The position numbers and the translations under genes are program-made. A DNA stretch of 64,000 nucleotides. It comes from Limnohabitans sp. JirII-31 (GTDB taxonomy: Bacteria; Pseudomonadota; Gammaproteobacteria; Burkholderiales; Burkholderiaceae_C). Positions within the stretch are counted from its first letter, which is position 1. The number at the start of each line of letters is the position of its first letter. Location: NCBI RefSeq assembly GCF_002778315.1, contig NZ_NESA01000002.1:1-64000 (forward strand). Reading direction: 5' to 3'. Below are positions 34,036 to 42,932 of the stretch, one piece after another. The notes beneath the pieces are model-generated. The model was not told where the DNA came from. It searched no databases and saw nothing but the letters and a program-made list of their open reading frames with translations.

Positions 34036-35225
34036 CGAATCGGTGGAACTTGAAACTCTGGCACCACCGCTTGGGCGCTTTGGGCAGATTTCAAAATCGC
34101 CAAGCTGACCGCGGTGGTGGCACGTGCCCATTCTCCACTGTGCAAGACAGGGTGCCGGTGAATTACTGCGTTGTACAACTCATCAATCACTTCTTGGCGC
34201 GGGATCTGGGGTGACTCCAAGGCGTCCAGCGTGGAAGCACCATCGCCATCCACCCACACGCCGTGGGGCATGGGGCGCAAGTCGGCGCGGTCACAGCTCA
34301 CCACCAGTGGGCCAAAGTGCTGGTGTTGCAAGCCGGTGGGGGGCGCCGTGTTGCCCACCCACTGAGGCGCGCCGTAATTGCGTGCGGCTTTGAGGGCCGC
34401 TTCCTGCTCGGCGTTGACGGCATTCGCCAACCGGCGCCGTGCGGCCCCGTAATCGGCTTGGTCTTTGTGCTGTCCCAGCTCGCCGATGTTGTTCATCCAT
34501 TGGTCACTGTCAAAGTGGCCATAACCGCTATAGCTCACGCTGGCAAAAGCACCCCCTGCAAAGCCCAACAAGGCGCTGTAGGCCCCCTCGGTGGGGCGTG
34601 TCGGGTCCCAGGCGCCGGTGTGCGCCATCACGCTGGTTACCCGGCCACCACCGAGCAGACGAACGATGTCGAGTTGGTGTGCGGCTTGGCTGAAGATCAC
34701 GCCCCCGCCTTGTGCCGTGTCAAGTTCTTCGGGGCGGCGAGGGCGGTACAAAAAGTCGGTGTAGTTCAGCGCTTGAATCATGCGCACAGCACCAAATTCA
34801 CCGCTTTGGATGCGCTGGTGCGCACGCAGAATGGGTGCGTTGAAGCTGTGGCTGTGCCCCACCAACAGCACAGTCCCTGCACGCTGCGTGGCTTCGATCA
34901 TGCGGGTGCAATCCTCCAGGCTCAGCGCCATGGGTTTTTCCACCATCACATGCTTGCCATGCGCAGCGGCCATTTCCACATGGTCTACATGCAGCTGGTG
35001 TGGTGTGGCAATGTAGATGGCCTCGACCTCGGGGTGGGCACACAAGGCCTGCACACTGTCCACACAGCGCACGCCAAAGTCACGTTCGAATTGGGCGCAA
35101 GCCAGGGGTTGCGGATCGGTGGCGCTGATCAGTTGAATGCGCGGGTCATTGGCCAGCGTGGGCAGCATGAGCGTGAACGCACGACCCAAGCCAGCCACAC
35201 CCAAGCGAAGACGTGGCGTACTCAT
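34032..35225 (-). CDS. pht4: 4,5-dihydroxy-4,5-dihydrophthalate dehydrogenase (Gfo/Idh/MocA family)
   Basis: The 397-residue NAD(P)-dependent oxidoreductase has a Rossmann GVAGLGRAF (about 9-17), the catalytic EKP (96-98) with VMVEKPMALSLEDC, and GHSHSFNAPI. It resembles Pht4/OphB, which oxidises the cis-dihydrodiol made by phthalate 4,5-dioxygenase to 4,5-dihydroxyphthalate. The family is broad, so the call leans on the neighbours: reductase (four-base overlap upstream), oxygenase and pht5 decarboxylase. The start at 35225 overlaps the reductase stop (ATGA). Confidence 0.86.
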   Translation of the reverse strand: MSTPRLRLGVAGLGRAFTLMLPTLANDPRIQLISATDPQPLACAQFERDFGVRCVDSVQALCAHPEVEAIYIATPHQLHVDHVEMAAAHGKHVMVEKPMALSLEDCTRMIEATQRAGTVLLVGHSHSFNAPILRAHQRIQSGEFGAVRMIQALNYTDFLYRPRRPEELDTAQGGGVIFSQAAHQLDIVRLLGGGRVTSVMAHTGAWDPTRPTEGAYSALLGFAGGAFASVSYSGYGHFDSDQWMNNIGELGQHKDQADYGAARRRLANAVNAEQEAALKAARNYGAPQWVGNTAPPTGLQHQHFGPLVVSCDRADLRPMPHGVWVDGDGASTLDALESPQIPRQEVIDELYNAVIHRHPVLHSGEWARATTAVSLAILKSAQSAQAVVPEFQVPPIR

Positions 35226-36175
35226 AGGTCCAGCACCAGCTCAGGTGTGCGGGCACGTGACACACACACCATGATCTGTTGTGCTTGTTCGTCCGGGCGC
35301 AACACCAAGTCGCGGTGCTCGGCTTCGCCCGCCAATAAACCCGTGCGGCACGAGCCGCAGGTGCCGCTCTCGCACGAACTCGACACCGCGTGTCCGCAGG
35401 CACGCAGGGCGTCCAGGATCGACAGGTTGGCAGCCACATGCACACGTTCGCCCGATTGATGCAGCACCACATCGAAGGCGCTGTTGTCGGCAAAGCCTGT
35501 TTGCACGACGCCAAAACTCTCGAAGTGGATACGTTCCGTGGGCCAGTGGCCTGTCATGTCGCGCACGCTGTCCATCAGCCCTTGTGGGCCGCAGCAATAC
35601 ACATGGGCGTTGCTGGGACGCTCGAACACGGGCCAAAAATCAAACGCTTTTGCCATATCGCCATGGTCATGGTGGATGTGCACTTTGCCTGCCAGCTCTG
35701 GGGCACTGAGCTCTTGTGCAAATGCGGTGTTGGCGGCGTCGCGTGTGCAGTAAAACAGTTTGAAGTTGCTGAGTCCCTCATTCAACAAATGCCGAATCAT
35801 CGACAAGATGGGTGTGATGCCAATGCCACCCGCCACAAAAATATAAGACGGTGCGTTGGCTTGCAACGCAAACATGTTGGCCCACGGCAGGGTGGGCAAC
35901 ACATCACCCACCTTCACGTCATCCACCATGCTGCATGAACCACCGCGTCCGCGCGCATCGCGCTTGACGGCAATTTGCCAGCGTTGTGTGTCGCTGGACA
36001 AGCTGCACAGTGAATAGCTGCGACGCATGCCATTGGGTGCTTGCACGGTGATGTGTGCGCCGGGTGTGAATTCGGGCAAAGGCTGTGACTCAGGGTGCAC
36101 GAGCTCGAACAAGACGATGTCTTGGGTCAAGGCTTGCTTGTTTGCGACGCGCAGGGGAATGAAAGTTTCGCTCAT
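35222..36175 (-). CDS. pht2: Phthalate dioxygenase reductase
   Basis: The 317-residue reductase has the FNR-type flavin domain (RSYSLCS, 52-58), an NAD domain (GGIGITPILSM, 116-126; CCGPQGLM) and a C-terminal plant-type 2Fe-2S ferredoxin with Cys268, Cys273, Cys276 and Cys304 (SCESGTCGSCRTG). This domain order, FMN/FAD-NAD-ferredoxin, is that of phthalate dioxygenase reductase. It passes electrons from NADH to the Rieske oxygenase (pht3), which is divergent. Start at ATG 36175; a longer frame to 36244 would run over the promoter and operator region. Confidence 0.92.
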   Translation of the reverse strand: MSETFIPLRVANKQALTQDIVLFELVHPESQPLPEFTPGAHITVQAPNGMRRSYSLCSLSSDTQRWQIAVKRDARGRGGSCSMVDDVKVGDVLPTLPWANMFALQANAPSYIFVAGGIGITPILSMIRHLLNEGLSNFKLFYCTRDAANTAFAQELSAPELAGKVHIHHDHGDMAKAFDFWPVFERPSNAHVYCCGPQGLMDSVRDMTGHWPTERIHFESFGVVQTGFADNSAFDVVLHQSGERVHVAANLSILDALRACGHAVSSSCESGTCGSCRTGLLAGEAEHRDLVLRPDEQAQQIMVCVSRARTPELVLDL

Positions 36176-36208
36176 ACAGAAAAAGTGACGTGTGTGACAG
36201 GGCTTGGC

Positions 36209-36256
36209 TTGACATAGATCAAATCCTGCAATAATCTTAGCCATCTAACTATTATT
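36209..36256 (+). promoter_or_regulatory. pht3 promoter with overlapping inverted-repeat operator
   Basis: A perfect -35 box TTGACA (36209-36214) is followed 17 bases later by TAATCT (36232-36237) as a possible -10. The -10 is inside an imperfect inverted repeat: AATAATCTTAG (36230-36240), CCAT, CTAACTATTATT (36245-36256), with a one-base bulge. A repressor bound there would block the pht3 promoter. The adjacent MarR protein is the natural candidate. The oxygenase ribosome-binding site GAGG is at 36279-36282. Confidence 0.6.
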
Positions 36257-36288
36257 TGGCAACCCCCAAACCAGCGACGAGGAAAATC

Positions 36289-37554
36289 ATGCTCACTTCA
36301 GAAGAAAACGATTTATTGTGCCGTGTCGAAGGTCAGGCCCCCATGGGACAACTGATGCGCCGCCACTGGCAAGCTGTGTGTTTGCTGGAAGAGGTGAGCG
36401 AGCCCGACGGTGCGCCTATCCGTGCGCGTGTGCTGGGCGAAGACCTGGTGGTGTTTCGTGACACCGAAGGGCGTGTGGGTGTGATGGACGAATACTGCCC
36501 GCACCGTCGTGCATCCTTGGTGTACGGACGCAATGAAAACTGCGGTTTGCGGTGTCTGTACCACGGCTGGAAGATGGACGTGGCGGGCAATGTGGTCGAG
36601 ATGAGCTCTGAGCCCGTTGCCAGTGGCATGGCTGGCAAGGTCAAGCACACGGCTTATCCCACCAAGGAGTGGGGTGGATTCGTGTGGGCCTACATGGGGC
36701 CCGCCGACACCATGACCGAATTCACGCCCCCGCCTTGGGCCCCGACCGAGGATGTGCGGGTGTCGATTGCCAAGATCATCATTCCTTGCAACTGGGCGCA
36801 AATTCTGGAAGGTCAAATCGACTCGGCCCACAGCTCCAGCCTGCATTCTTCAGACATGGTGCCTGCCCGTGTGGACGGTGCCAAAGCGACCGATAAAAAT
36901 TGGCTGCGTCCATCGACTGACAAAGCACCACGCATGCAAACCCAGCGCGACGGCTATGGCTTCAGATACGCCGCTATTCGCCGCCCCATTCACAACGCCG
37001 CTACGCACGACTACGTGCGCTCGACGGTGTTTGTGGCACCTGCATCGGCGTTGATTCCGCCCAACAACTTGTACAACGTGGCCAACATCAACACGGCGAT
37101 TGACGACACACACACCGCGTTCCATTTCATTGCTTGGGGTAATCCTGCCAGCACACCCGAAACAGCCACATGGCGGCAGTTTTTGAATGCTCAAGTGGGA
37201 GTGGATGTGGACCAGCAATTCAAACCGCTGCGCAACGTGGGCAACCATTTCTTGCAAGACCGTCAAGCCATGAAAGCGGGCAACTTCACAGGCATCACCG
37301 GCATTCCCAACCAAGACATGGCCATGTGGGTCACCATGGGGCCGATTGCTGACCGCTCGCATGACCGCTTGGGTGCCAGCGATTTGGCGATTGTGGAATT
37401 CCGACGCCAAATGGTCGATGCCGTACAACGTTTTGCCAAAGGGGAACCCCCTATTGGGGTGGGCGATTCGCGCATCCCTTCAACGGTATGCTCCTACCAG
37501 AGCGTGGTGCCCAAAGACACGGATTGGCGAGATTTTCAGGCCTCACCTGTTTGA
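36289..37554 (+). CDS. pht3: Phthalate 4,5-dioxygenase, oxygenase subunit (Rieske)
   Basis: The 421-residue oxygenase has a Rieske 2Fe-2S centre with Cys70-x-His72 and Cys89-x2-His92 (YCPHRRASL, CLYHGW), and the mononuclear iron motif Asp178-x2-His181-x4-His186 in GQIDSAHSSSLH. The C-terminal block NQDMAMWVTMGPIADRSHDRLG is close to phthalate 4,5-dioxygenase. It adds O2 to phthalate to give the cis-4,5-dihydrodiol. The ATG at 36289 has GAGG seven bases upstream. It leads a plus-strand run with a Bug receptor and pht5, divergent from its reductase. Confidence 0.93.
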   Translation: MLTSEENDLLCRVEGQAPMGQLMRRHWQAVCLLEEVSEPDGAPIRARVLGEDLVVFRDTEGRVGVMDEYCPHRRASLVYGRNENCGLRCLYHGWKMDVAGNVVEMSSEPVASGMAGKVKHTAYPTKEWGGFVWAYMGPADTMTEFTPPPWAPTEDVRVSIAKIIIPCNWAQILEGQIDSAHSSSLHSSDMVPARVDGAKATDKNWLRPSTDKAPRMQTQRDGYGFRYAAIRRPIHNAATHDYVRSTVFVAPASALIPPNNLYNVANINTAIDDTHTAFHFIAWGNPASTPETATWRQFLNAQVGVDVDQQFKPLRNVGNHFLQDRQAMKAGNFTGITGIPNQDMAMWVTMGPIADRSHDRLGASDLAIVEFRRQMVDAVQRFAKGEPPIGVGDSRIPSTVCSYQSVVPKDTDWRDFQASPV

Positions 37555-37598
37555 GCTGATGGCCTTCAACGTTTGTTTTAAATGATCAGGAGACTTTC

Positions 37599-38597
37599 AT
37601 GAACCCCCTCAACCCTTCACGCCGAAAGACGTGGCTTTCAGCCTTGATCGCATTACCCCTGATGGCACTGCAGGCGTCTACCGCCTGGGCGCAGGCACAG
37701 GCTTACCCCAACAAGCCCATCAAATTCATCATCACACACGCCGCAGGTGGCTTGCCTGACACTGTGGCGCGCGTCTACGCACAGAAGTTGACCGAGCGCT
37801 TTGGCCAAGCCGTGGTGGTCGATAACAAGCCGGGCGCGAATGGCATGGTGGCGGCACAAGCCATGGCCACGGCACCCAAAGACGGCTACACCTTCATGGT
37901 CACCGATGGTTCGACGTTCTCTATCAATCCGGTGATTCACAAGAACCTGAGCTACGACTACAAACGTGACTTTGTGACCGTGTCTTTGGCTGCACGCGCG
38001 CCCTTGTACTTGGCACTGAACCCCAAAACACCCGCCAACAACTTGCGTGAATTGATTGCGCTGGCCAAGGCCAAGCCCGGTACCTTGACCTACGGTTCTT
38101 CCGGCATCGGCAGCACCCACCACTTGACGATGGAAGCTTTCAAGTCGGCCTTGGGGTTGGACATCGTGCACGTGCCGTTCAAAGGCACAGGACAGTCTGT
38201 CCCGGCTTTGATCGGTGGCCAGGTCGACATGTTGTTTTCGGCCTTGCCCTCCTTGTCGGGTTTTGTGAAAAACAACCAAGTTCGCCTGATCGGTAACAAC
38301 GCTGCCAAGCGCTCACCCCAAGAGCCGCAAGTGCCTGCCATTGCCGAGCTGATTCCTGGCTTTGACTTTGCGCCCATCGTCACAGTGTTCGCCTCAACCG
38401 GCACGCCACAAGCCGCCATTGACCGTGTCAGCGCAGAGATGGCCGTGATCGCCAAGATGCCCGATGTGGTGCAGCTCTTGAGCAACGCTGGCATTGAAGC
38501 CATTGGCGGCAGCCCCGCCGATTTGAGCCGTGCCATGAACGAAGAAATTGAACGCTTGGGTAAGGCCGTTCAAAACGCCAACCTGAAGCAGGAATGA
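37599..38597 (+). CDS. Bug/TctC-family periplasmic substrate-binding protein (phthalate cluster)
   Basis: The 332-residue precursor has a signal peptide with a long hydrophobic core and cleavage near STAWA/QAQAYPNKPI (about residue 31). The Bug family blocks are visible: YPNKPIKFIITHAAGG, VVDNKPGANGMVAAQAMATAPKDGYTF and TYGSSGIGSTHHLTMEAFK with VPFKGTGQSVPALIGGQVDML. Bug proteins bind carboxylates in the periplasm. Position between pht3 and pht5 suggests phthalate as ligand. No TctAB membrane partners are nearby, which is common for this expanded family. It overlaps pht5 by four bases. Confidence 0.92.
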   Translation: MNPLNPSRRKTWLSALIALPLMALQASTAWAQAQAYPNKPIKFIITHAAGGLPDTVARVYAQKLTERFGQAVVVDNKPGANGMVAAQAMATAPKDGYTFMVTDGSTFSINPVIHKNLSYDYKRDFVTVSLAARAPLYLALNPKTPANNLRELIALAKAKPGTLTYGSSGIGSTHHLTMEAFKSALGLDIVHVPFKGTGQSVPALIGGQVDMLFSALPSLSGFVKNNQVRLIGNNAAKRSPQEPQVPAIAELIPGFDFAPIVTVFASTGTPQAAIDRVSAEMAVIAKMPDVVQLLSNAGIEAIGGSPADLSRAMNEEIERLGKAVQNANLKQE

Positions 38598-39592
38598 TGA
38601 TGAGTAAATTGAATTTAACTTTTGCCTGCTGGAACTATGACCGCACCCGTGCCTTGATGGATGGCACAGTCAAGGTAGACGGTATCGATCTGAATTATTT
38701 GAACTTGCCGGTCGAAGAAACCTTTTTCCGCATGGCCCGTTTCCGTGAGTTCGATATCTCCGAAATGTCGCTGTCGTCCTACTGCGTCACGCTCTCCAAG
38801 CCTGAGCGTCCGTTTGTGGCGTTGCCAATTTTCCCCTCGCGTTTCTTTCGCCACTCGTGCATTTACGTCAATGCCAACAGCGGCATTCGTGAACCCAAAG
38901 ACCTGATTGGCAAACGCATTGCCAGCCCCGAATACCAAATGACGGCACCGGTGTGGATTCGTGGCATTTTGTCGGACCACTACAACGTGCCCGTGGACGC
39001 TCAGCCTTATCTGTATGGTGGTGAAGAAGAGGTGGGACGCATTGAAAAAATGAAGCTGGCCTTGCCACCCAACATCCAGGTCAGCCCCATCGCGCCGCAT
39101 CAAACCTTGTCGCAAATGCTGTACGACGGCGAGTTGGACGCGCTCTACACCGCGCGCATGCCCTCGTCATTTTTGAAAGGCGATGGCAAGGTCAAACGCT
39201 TGTTCGAAGACTACCCCGAGGTGGAGCGCCGCTATTACCGTGAGACCGGCATCTTCCCCATCATGCACACCGTGGTGATGCGTCGTGAGGTGTACGAAGC
39301 CAACCGTTGGATTGCCCAGTCCTTGACCAAGGCCTTCATCGAAGCGCAGCGCCATACCTACGAAGACTTGAAGGACACCGCGGCCTTGAAGGCCATGTTG
39401 CCTTGGTTGTCTGCCTACGTGGACGAGACCCAGCGCGAATTTGGCGACGACTGGTGGCCTTACGGTTTGGAGAAAAACATCAAAACCCTGGACACCTTCA
39501 CGCGCTACCACCATGAGCAAGGCCTGTCACCGCGCAAGCTGGATGTGCATGAGTTGTTCGCCCCCGAGTCGCTCGAAGCGTTCAAGATTTAA
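38594..39592 (+). CDS. pht5: 4,5-dihydroxyphthalate decarboxylase
   Basis: The 332-residue protein resembles Pht5/OphC: LTFACWNYDRTRALMDGTVKVDGIDLNYL, ETFFRMARFREFDISEMSLSSYC, FPSRFFRHSCIYVN and RYYRETGIFPIMHTVVMRR. It has a periplasmic-binding-protein-like fold without a signal peptide, and makes protocatechuate and CO2 from 4,5-dihydroxyphthalate. The start at 38594 overlaps the stop of the Bug receptor gene (ATGA). Further in-frame ATGs at 38597 and 38600 are possible starts. It completes the phthalate-to-protocatechuate set with pht2, pht3 and pht4. A long bidirectional terminator follows. Confidence 0.93.
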   Translation: MMMSKLNLTFACWNYDRTRALMDGTVKVDGIDLNYLNLPVEETFFRMARFREFDISEMSLSSYCVTLSKPERPFVALPIFPSRFFRHSCIYVNANSGIREPKDLIGKRIASPEYQMTAPVWIRGILSDHYNVPVDAQPYLYGGEEEVGRIEKMKLALPPNIQVSPIAPHQTLSQMLYDGELDALYTARMPSSFLKGDGKVKRLFEDYPEVERRYYRETGIFPIMHTVVMRREVYEANRWIAQSLTKAFIEAQRHTYEDLKDTAALKAMLPWLSAYVDETQREFGDDWWPYGLEKNIKTLDTFTRYHHEQGLSPRKLDVHELFAPESLEAFKI

Positions 39593-39606
39593 GACCTTGT
39601 GTCTTT

Positions 39607-39642
39607 CAACAACAAAGGCCGCAATTGCGGCCTTTGTTGTTG
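39607..39642. terminator. Bidirectional terminator, perfect 18-bp palindrome
   Basis: CAACAACAAAGGCCGCAA is followed at once by its exact reverse complement. The 36-base perfect palindrome has A-rich left and T-rich right ends, so it can act in both directions between the convergent pht5 and Bug receptor genes. Confidence 0.85.
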
Positions 39643-39663
39643 GTGCGTCTATGCGTTGTCGTC

Positions 39664-40635
39664 TTAATCGGCTTTGATGCCTGCATACGCTGCCACGCGT
39701 GCCCAACGCACGAGTTCGGCGCGCATGAAGTCTGTGCCGCCTTCTGGCGTGGTGAAGAAAGCTTCAAACCCCAGCTTGTCGAATTTGGCTTTCATCTCGG
39801 GTGTCTTGCCCACCTTCACAAAAGCCGCATTGAGTTTTTTGATAACGGCAGGCGGCGTGTTGGCTGGCGCATACACCGCAAACCAATTCGAGAACTCAGC
39901 GCCTTTGTAGCCCAACTCCAGCAGCGTGGGCACATTGGGCAGCGCCGGGTAGCGCTGCGGGAAGGCCACGGCCAGCGCTCGGATACGACCTTGCTGGATA
40001 TAGGGCAGGGCGTTTTGCAAGGGGCTGAACATGTAGGTCAGTTGGCCGCCCACCAAATCGGTCATCGATTGGGATTGGCCTTTGTAGGGAATGTGGTTGG
40101 TTTTGGTGCCTGCGAGTTGGTTGAACAACTCGGCATGAAAGTGCTGAGGGCTGCCCAAACCGGCTGAACCAAAGTTCAATTCACCGGGATGTGCTTTGGC
40201 CAAGTCCACAAACTCGCGCAGGGTGTTGGCTTTGACCGAAGGATGCACCACCAGCACCACACCGGTTTGTCCAATCAAGGTCACGGTCTGCAAGTCTTTC
40301 AGCAAGTCATAGGGCAGCTTGTTGTACACGGCCACGTTGGTGGCAATCGTGGCGGGGGACACCAACAAGGTGTAGCCATCAGGCTTGGCACGCGCCACCA
40401 TCTCCACGCCAATGTTGCCGCCAGCACCCAGACGGTTTTCAACGATCAGGTTTTGTCCTAGCTCTTCCCCTACTTTTTGACCCAGTGTGCGGGCCAGCAA
40501 ATCGGTGCCTCCACCGGCGGCCACAGGCACGATCACTTGGATGGGTTTGTTCGGAAAGTTTTGTGCACAGGCCAGCCCCAACAAGCCGCTTAAAAACCAC
40601 ACACACACAATTTTTGAATAAATACGTTTCACCAT
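39664..40635 (-). CDS. Bug/TctC-family periplasmic substrate-binding protein
   Basis: The 323-residue precursor starts MVKRIYSKIVCVWFLSGLLGLACA with a cleavable signal (cut near Ala21 to Ala24) and the Bug blocks FPNKPIQVIVPVAAGGGTDLLARTL, ENRLGAGGNIGVEMVARAKPDGYT and HIPYKGQSQSMTDLVGGQL. It should capture an aromatic or other carboxylate in the periplasm. It is convergent with pht5 and divergent from the class II aldolase gene, with a palindromic candidate operator (40675-40686) between their starts. The ATG at 40635 is used; a longer frame to 40671 would run into that gap. Confidence 0.92.
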   Translation of the reverse strand: MVKRIYSKIVCVWFLSGLLGLACAQNFPNKPIQVIVPVAAGGGTDLLARTLGQKVGEELGQNLIVENRLGAGGNIGVEMVARAKPDGYTLLVSPATIATNVAVYNKLPYDLLKDLQTVTLIGQTGVVLVVHPSVKANTLREFVDLAKAHPGELNFGSAGLGSPQHFHAELFNQLAGTKTNHIPYKGQSQSMTDLVGGQLTYMFSPLQNALPYIQQGRIRALAVAFPQRYPALPNVPTLLELGYKGAEFSNWFAVYAPANTPPAVIKKLNAAFVKVGKTPEMKAKFDKLGFEAFFTTPEGGTDFMRAELVRWARVAAYAGIKAD

Positions 40636-40674
40636 GTCTCCTTGGGGGCTGTCTTCAAAGCGTGCAGCCATTAC

Positions 40675-40686
40675 GATTCGCGAATC
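40675..40686. promoter_or_regulatory. Perfect 12-base palindrome between divergent genes
   Basis: GATTCGCGAATC is a perfect palindrome in the 67-base gap between the Bug receptor gene (start 40635) and the aldolase gene (start 40703). It sits directly before the GGAGG ribosome-binding site of the aldolase gene (40691-40695). It is a candidate operator shared by both genes. The regulator is unknown. Confidence 0.5.
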
Positions 40687-40702
40687 TTTTGGAGGATATC
40701 AA

Positions 40703-41410
40703 ATGGTTTCGGAAGTTTTGTCAGATTTGGTGGTGGCTAACCACATCTTGGTCAACGAAGGTGTGCTCGATGGTTTTGGTCACATCAGTGTGCGTGACCC
40801 CAGCAACCCTGAGCGCTTCTACATTGCCCGCAGCATGGCTCCAGCATTGGTCACGCTCGAAGACTTGGTGTCTGTCGACTTGGACGGTGTGGTGCACGAT
40901 GCACAAGGTCGTCACACCTATGTCGAGCGATTCATCCACAGCGAAATTTTTCGGGCCCGCCCTGAGGTGATGTCCGTCATCCACAGCCATTCACCTGCCG
41001 TGATCCCCTTTGGCGTGACGGGTGCCCGCTTGCGCCCCATCTGCCACATGAGTGGTTTCTTGGGCGCGGTGACGCCCGTCTACGAAATTCGCCACAGCGC
41101 TGGCGAAACCTCTGACCTGTTGATTCGCAACCAAGCCCTGGGCGTGTCGCTGGCCCAATGCCTGGGCCAAGCCAATGTGGCGCTGATGCGCGGCCACGGC
41201 AGTGTGACGGTGGGCACCTCGATCCAACAAGCGGTGTACCGCGGCATCTACACCGAAAGCAACGCGCGCTTGCAAGCACTTGCAGCACCCTTGGGTGAGA
41301 TCAACTTCTTGACCGACGCCGAAGCTCAAGCCACCTCCGACATGAACGACCAGCATTTGGACCGTCCATGGCAGATGTGGAAACGCAAGGCCTTGGCCAA
41401 TCCCTTCTAA
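40703..41410 (+). CDS. Class II aldolase/adducin-family decarboxylase
   Basis: The 235-residue protein has the class II aldolase fold: GFGHISVRDP, the metal-binding HSHSPAVIPFG (two His about 93-95) and later MRGHGSVTVG (His about 160). This subgroup includes 3,4-dihydroxyphthalate decarboxylase (PhtC type) and 2-hydroxy-3-carboxymuconate semialdehyde decarboxylase. Either reaction would fit the phthalate neighbourhood, but the window already has Pht5 for the 4,5-route. The ATG at 40703 has GGAGG eight bases upstream. It is divergent from a Bug receptor. Confidence 0.82.
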   Translation: MVSEVLSDLVVANHILVNEGVLDGFGHISVRDPSNPERFYIARSMAPALVTLEDLVSVDLDGVVHDAQGRHTYVERFIHSEIFRARPEVMSVIHSHSPAVIPFGVTGARLRPICHMSGFLGAVTPVYEIRHSAGETSDLLIRNQALGVSLAQCLGQANVALMRGHGSVTVGTSIQQAVYRGIYTESNARLQALAAPLGEINFLTDAEAQATSDMNDQHLDRPWQMWKRKALANPF

Positions 41411-41456
41411 AGCAAAGCTTCGCGAGCGCAATTGCGCTGTCTCAGCGTCTGTCAAT

Positions 41457-42773
41457 TCAGGGGTACAGCCCGCGCAACTCACGCGCTTGCAAAATGCGCG
41501 TACACGCCACGATGAACGTGGCGGTGCGCAAGCTCACACGATGGGTTTGCGCCACTTCCCAAATGCCCTCAAAGGCCTCGCGCATGATGCGCACCAAGCG
41601 CGCGTTGATGTCGGCTTCGGTCCAAAAGAAGCTCGAAAAATCCTGCACCCATTCGAAGTAGCTCACCGTCACACCACCGGCGTTGGCAATCACATCGGGC
41701 ACCACCAAAATCTGGCGCTCGGCCAAGATGTCGTCGGCCTCAGGGGTGGTCGGGCCGTTGGCACCCTCAATCAGCAAGCGCGCTTTGATGCGTGAGGCGT
41801 TATGGACCGTGATCTGGCCTTCGAGCGCGGCAGGAATCAGCACATCGCAATCGACTTCCCAAAACACATCGGGGTCCAAGGCTTGCGCCGCGGCAAAGCC
41901 CGCCACGCCGCCGTGTGCCTGAACGTGTGCCTGCAATTCGGCCACATCCAGCCCCGCACCGTTGAACACCGTGCCACTGTGGTCTTGCACCGCCACCAAG
42001 ATGGCACCCGCTTGCACAAACAGTTGCGCCGCCACGCTGCCCACATTGCCAAAGCCTTGCACGGCCAGTTTGGCACCCGTGATCGAGAGCCCGATTTTTT
42101 GTGCGGCCTCCACGCCCACGGTGTAGACGCCGCGCCCGGTGGCCTCGCGTCGGCCCAAAGAGCCACCCAACGCAATCGGTTTGCCCGTCACCACGCCCGT
42201 GGCGGTGCTGCCTTCGTTCATGGAATAGGTGTCCATCATCCACGCCATGATGCGTTCGTCGGTATTCACGTCGGGCGCCGGAATGTCCTTGGTCGGGCCG
42301 ATGATCACCCCAATCTCGCTGGTGTAGCGACGCGTCACGCGCTCCAACTCGCCCAATGACAACAGCTTGGGGTTCACGCGCACACCGCCCTTGGCGCCGC
42401 CAAAGGGTAGATTGACGGCGGCGTTTTTCACCGACATCCAGGCGGAGAGCGCCATCACCTCGGACAAGGTCACGTCTTGGTGAAAACGCACGCCGCCTTT
42501 GCCTGGTCCGCGCGAGGTGTTGTGCTGCACGCGGTAGCCCTCAAAGTGGGCCACGGTGCCGTTGTCCATGTGAATGGGCACGTCCACGATCAGCATGCGC
42601 TTGGGGCGCTTGAGTGTTTCCACCCAACGCGACAGCGTGCCCAGGTACGGTGTGACGCGATCCACCTGCTGCAAATAGGTGCCCCAAGGGCCCAGTTGAT
42701 CGGCCTGCAAAAAAGAAGGCAAGCTGTTCGGGGTGAAGGCTGCTGCGGGGCTGTGTGGGGTCGATAGGGACAT
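41457..42773 (-). CDS. gdhA: Glu/Leu/Phe/Val dehydrogenase family, probable glutamate dehydrogenase
   Basis: The 438-residue enzyme has the catalytic lysine loop [15 protein letters not shown] (Lys128), the N-terminal [14 protein letters not shown] substrate block and the Rossmann [12 protein letters not shown]. It deaminates glutamate with NAD(P). The sequence fits GDH of the NAD-specific betaproteobacterial type, but leucine dehydrogenase relatives look alike. The ATG at 42773 has AGGAAAG upstream. The neighbourhood (LysR regulator, glutamate/aspartate ABC importer) supports glutamate as substrate. Confidence 0.92.
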   Translation of the reverse strand: MSLSTPHSPAAAFTPNSLPSFLQADQLGPWGTYLQQVDRVTPYLGTLSRWVETLKRPKRMLIVDVPIHMDNGTVAHFEGYRVQHNTSRGPGKGGVRFHQDVTLSEVMALSAWMSVKNAAVNLPFGGAKGGVRVNPKLLSLGELERVTRRYTSEIGVIIGPTKDIPAPDVNTDERIMAWMMDTYSMNEGSTATGVVTGKPIALGGSLGRREATGRGVYTVGVEAAQKIGLSITGAKLAVQGFGNVGSVAAQLFVQAGAILVAVQDHSGTVFNGAGLDVAELQAHVQAHGGVAGFAAAQALDPDVFWEVDCDVLIPAALEGQITVHNASRIKARLLIEGANGPTTPEADDILAERQILVVPDVIANAGGVTVSYFEWVQDFSSFFWTEADINARLVRIMREAFEGIWEVAQTHRVSLRTATFIVACTRILQARELRGLYP

Positions 42774-42839
42774 GGGCTTTCCTGTGAAGTCAAACAAGGA
42801 GGTGAAGATACGTACCTTAAGTGGATCTGTCGCCCATGT

Positions 42840-42864
42840 CTAAGGCCAACATCGCCTAAGGCCA
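42840..42864. promoter_or_regulatory. Pair of 9-bp direct repeats between gdhA and lysR
   Basis: CTAAGGCCA occurs at 42840-42848 and 42856-42864, 16 bases apart start to start, in the 159-base gap between divergent gdhA (start 42773) and the LysR gene (start 42933). The spacing places them on nearly the same helical face, with a TTGACA starting nine bases beyond the second copy. They are candidate binding sites for the LysR protein. Confidence 0.45.
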
Positions 42865-42932
42865 TGCCGAATTGACATTGCCTTGATGTTGCGTGGGCTG
42901 TTGTCGTCGAATCTGCCCTCCATAATCGAAAT

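Noticed and set aside
34263..35459. A 398-residue plus-strand open frame across the pht4 gene
   Set aside because: It is the reverse reading of a Gfo/Idh/MocA enzyme with clear Rossmann and EKP motifs. No family motif is visible in it.
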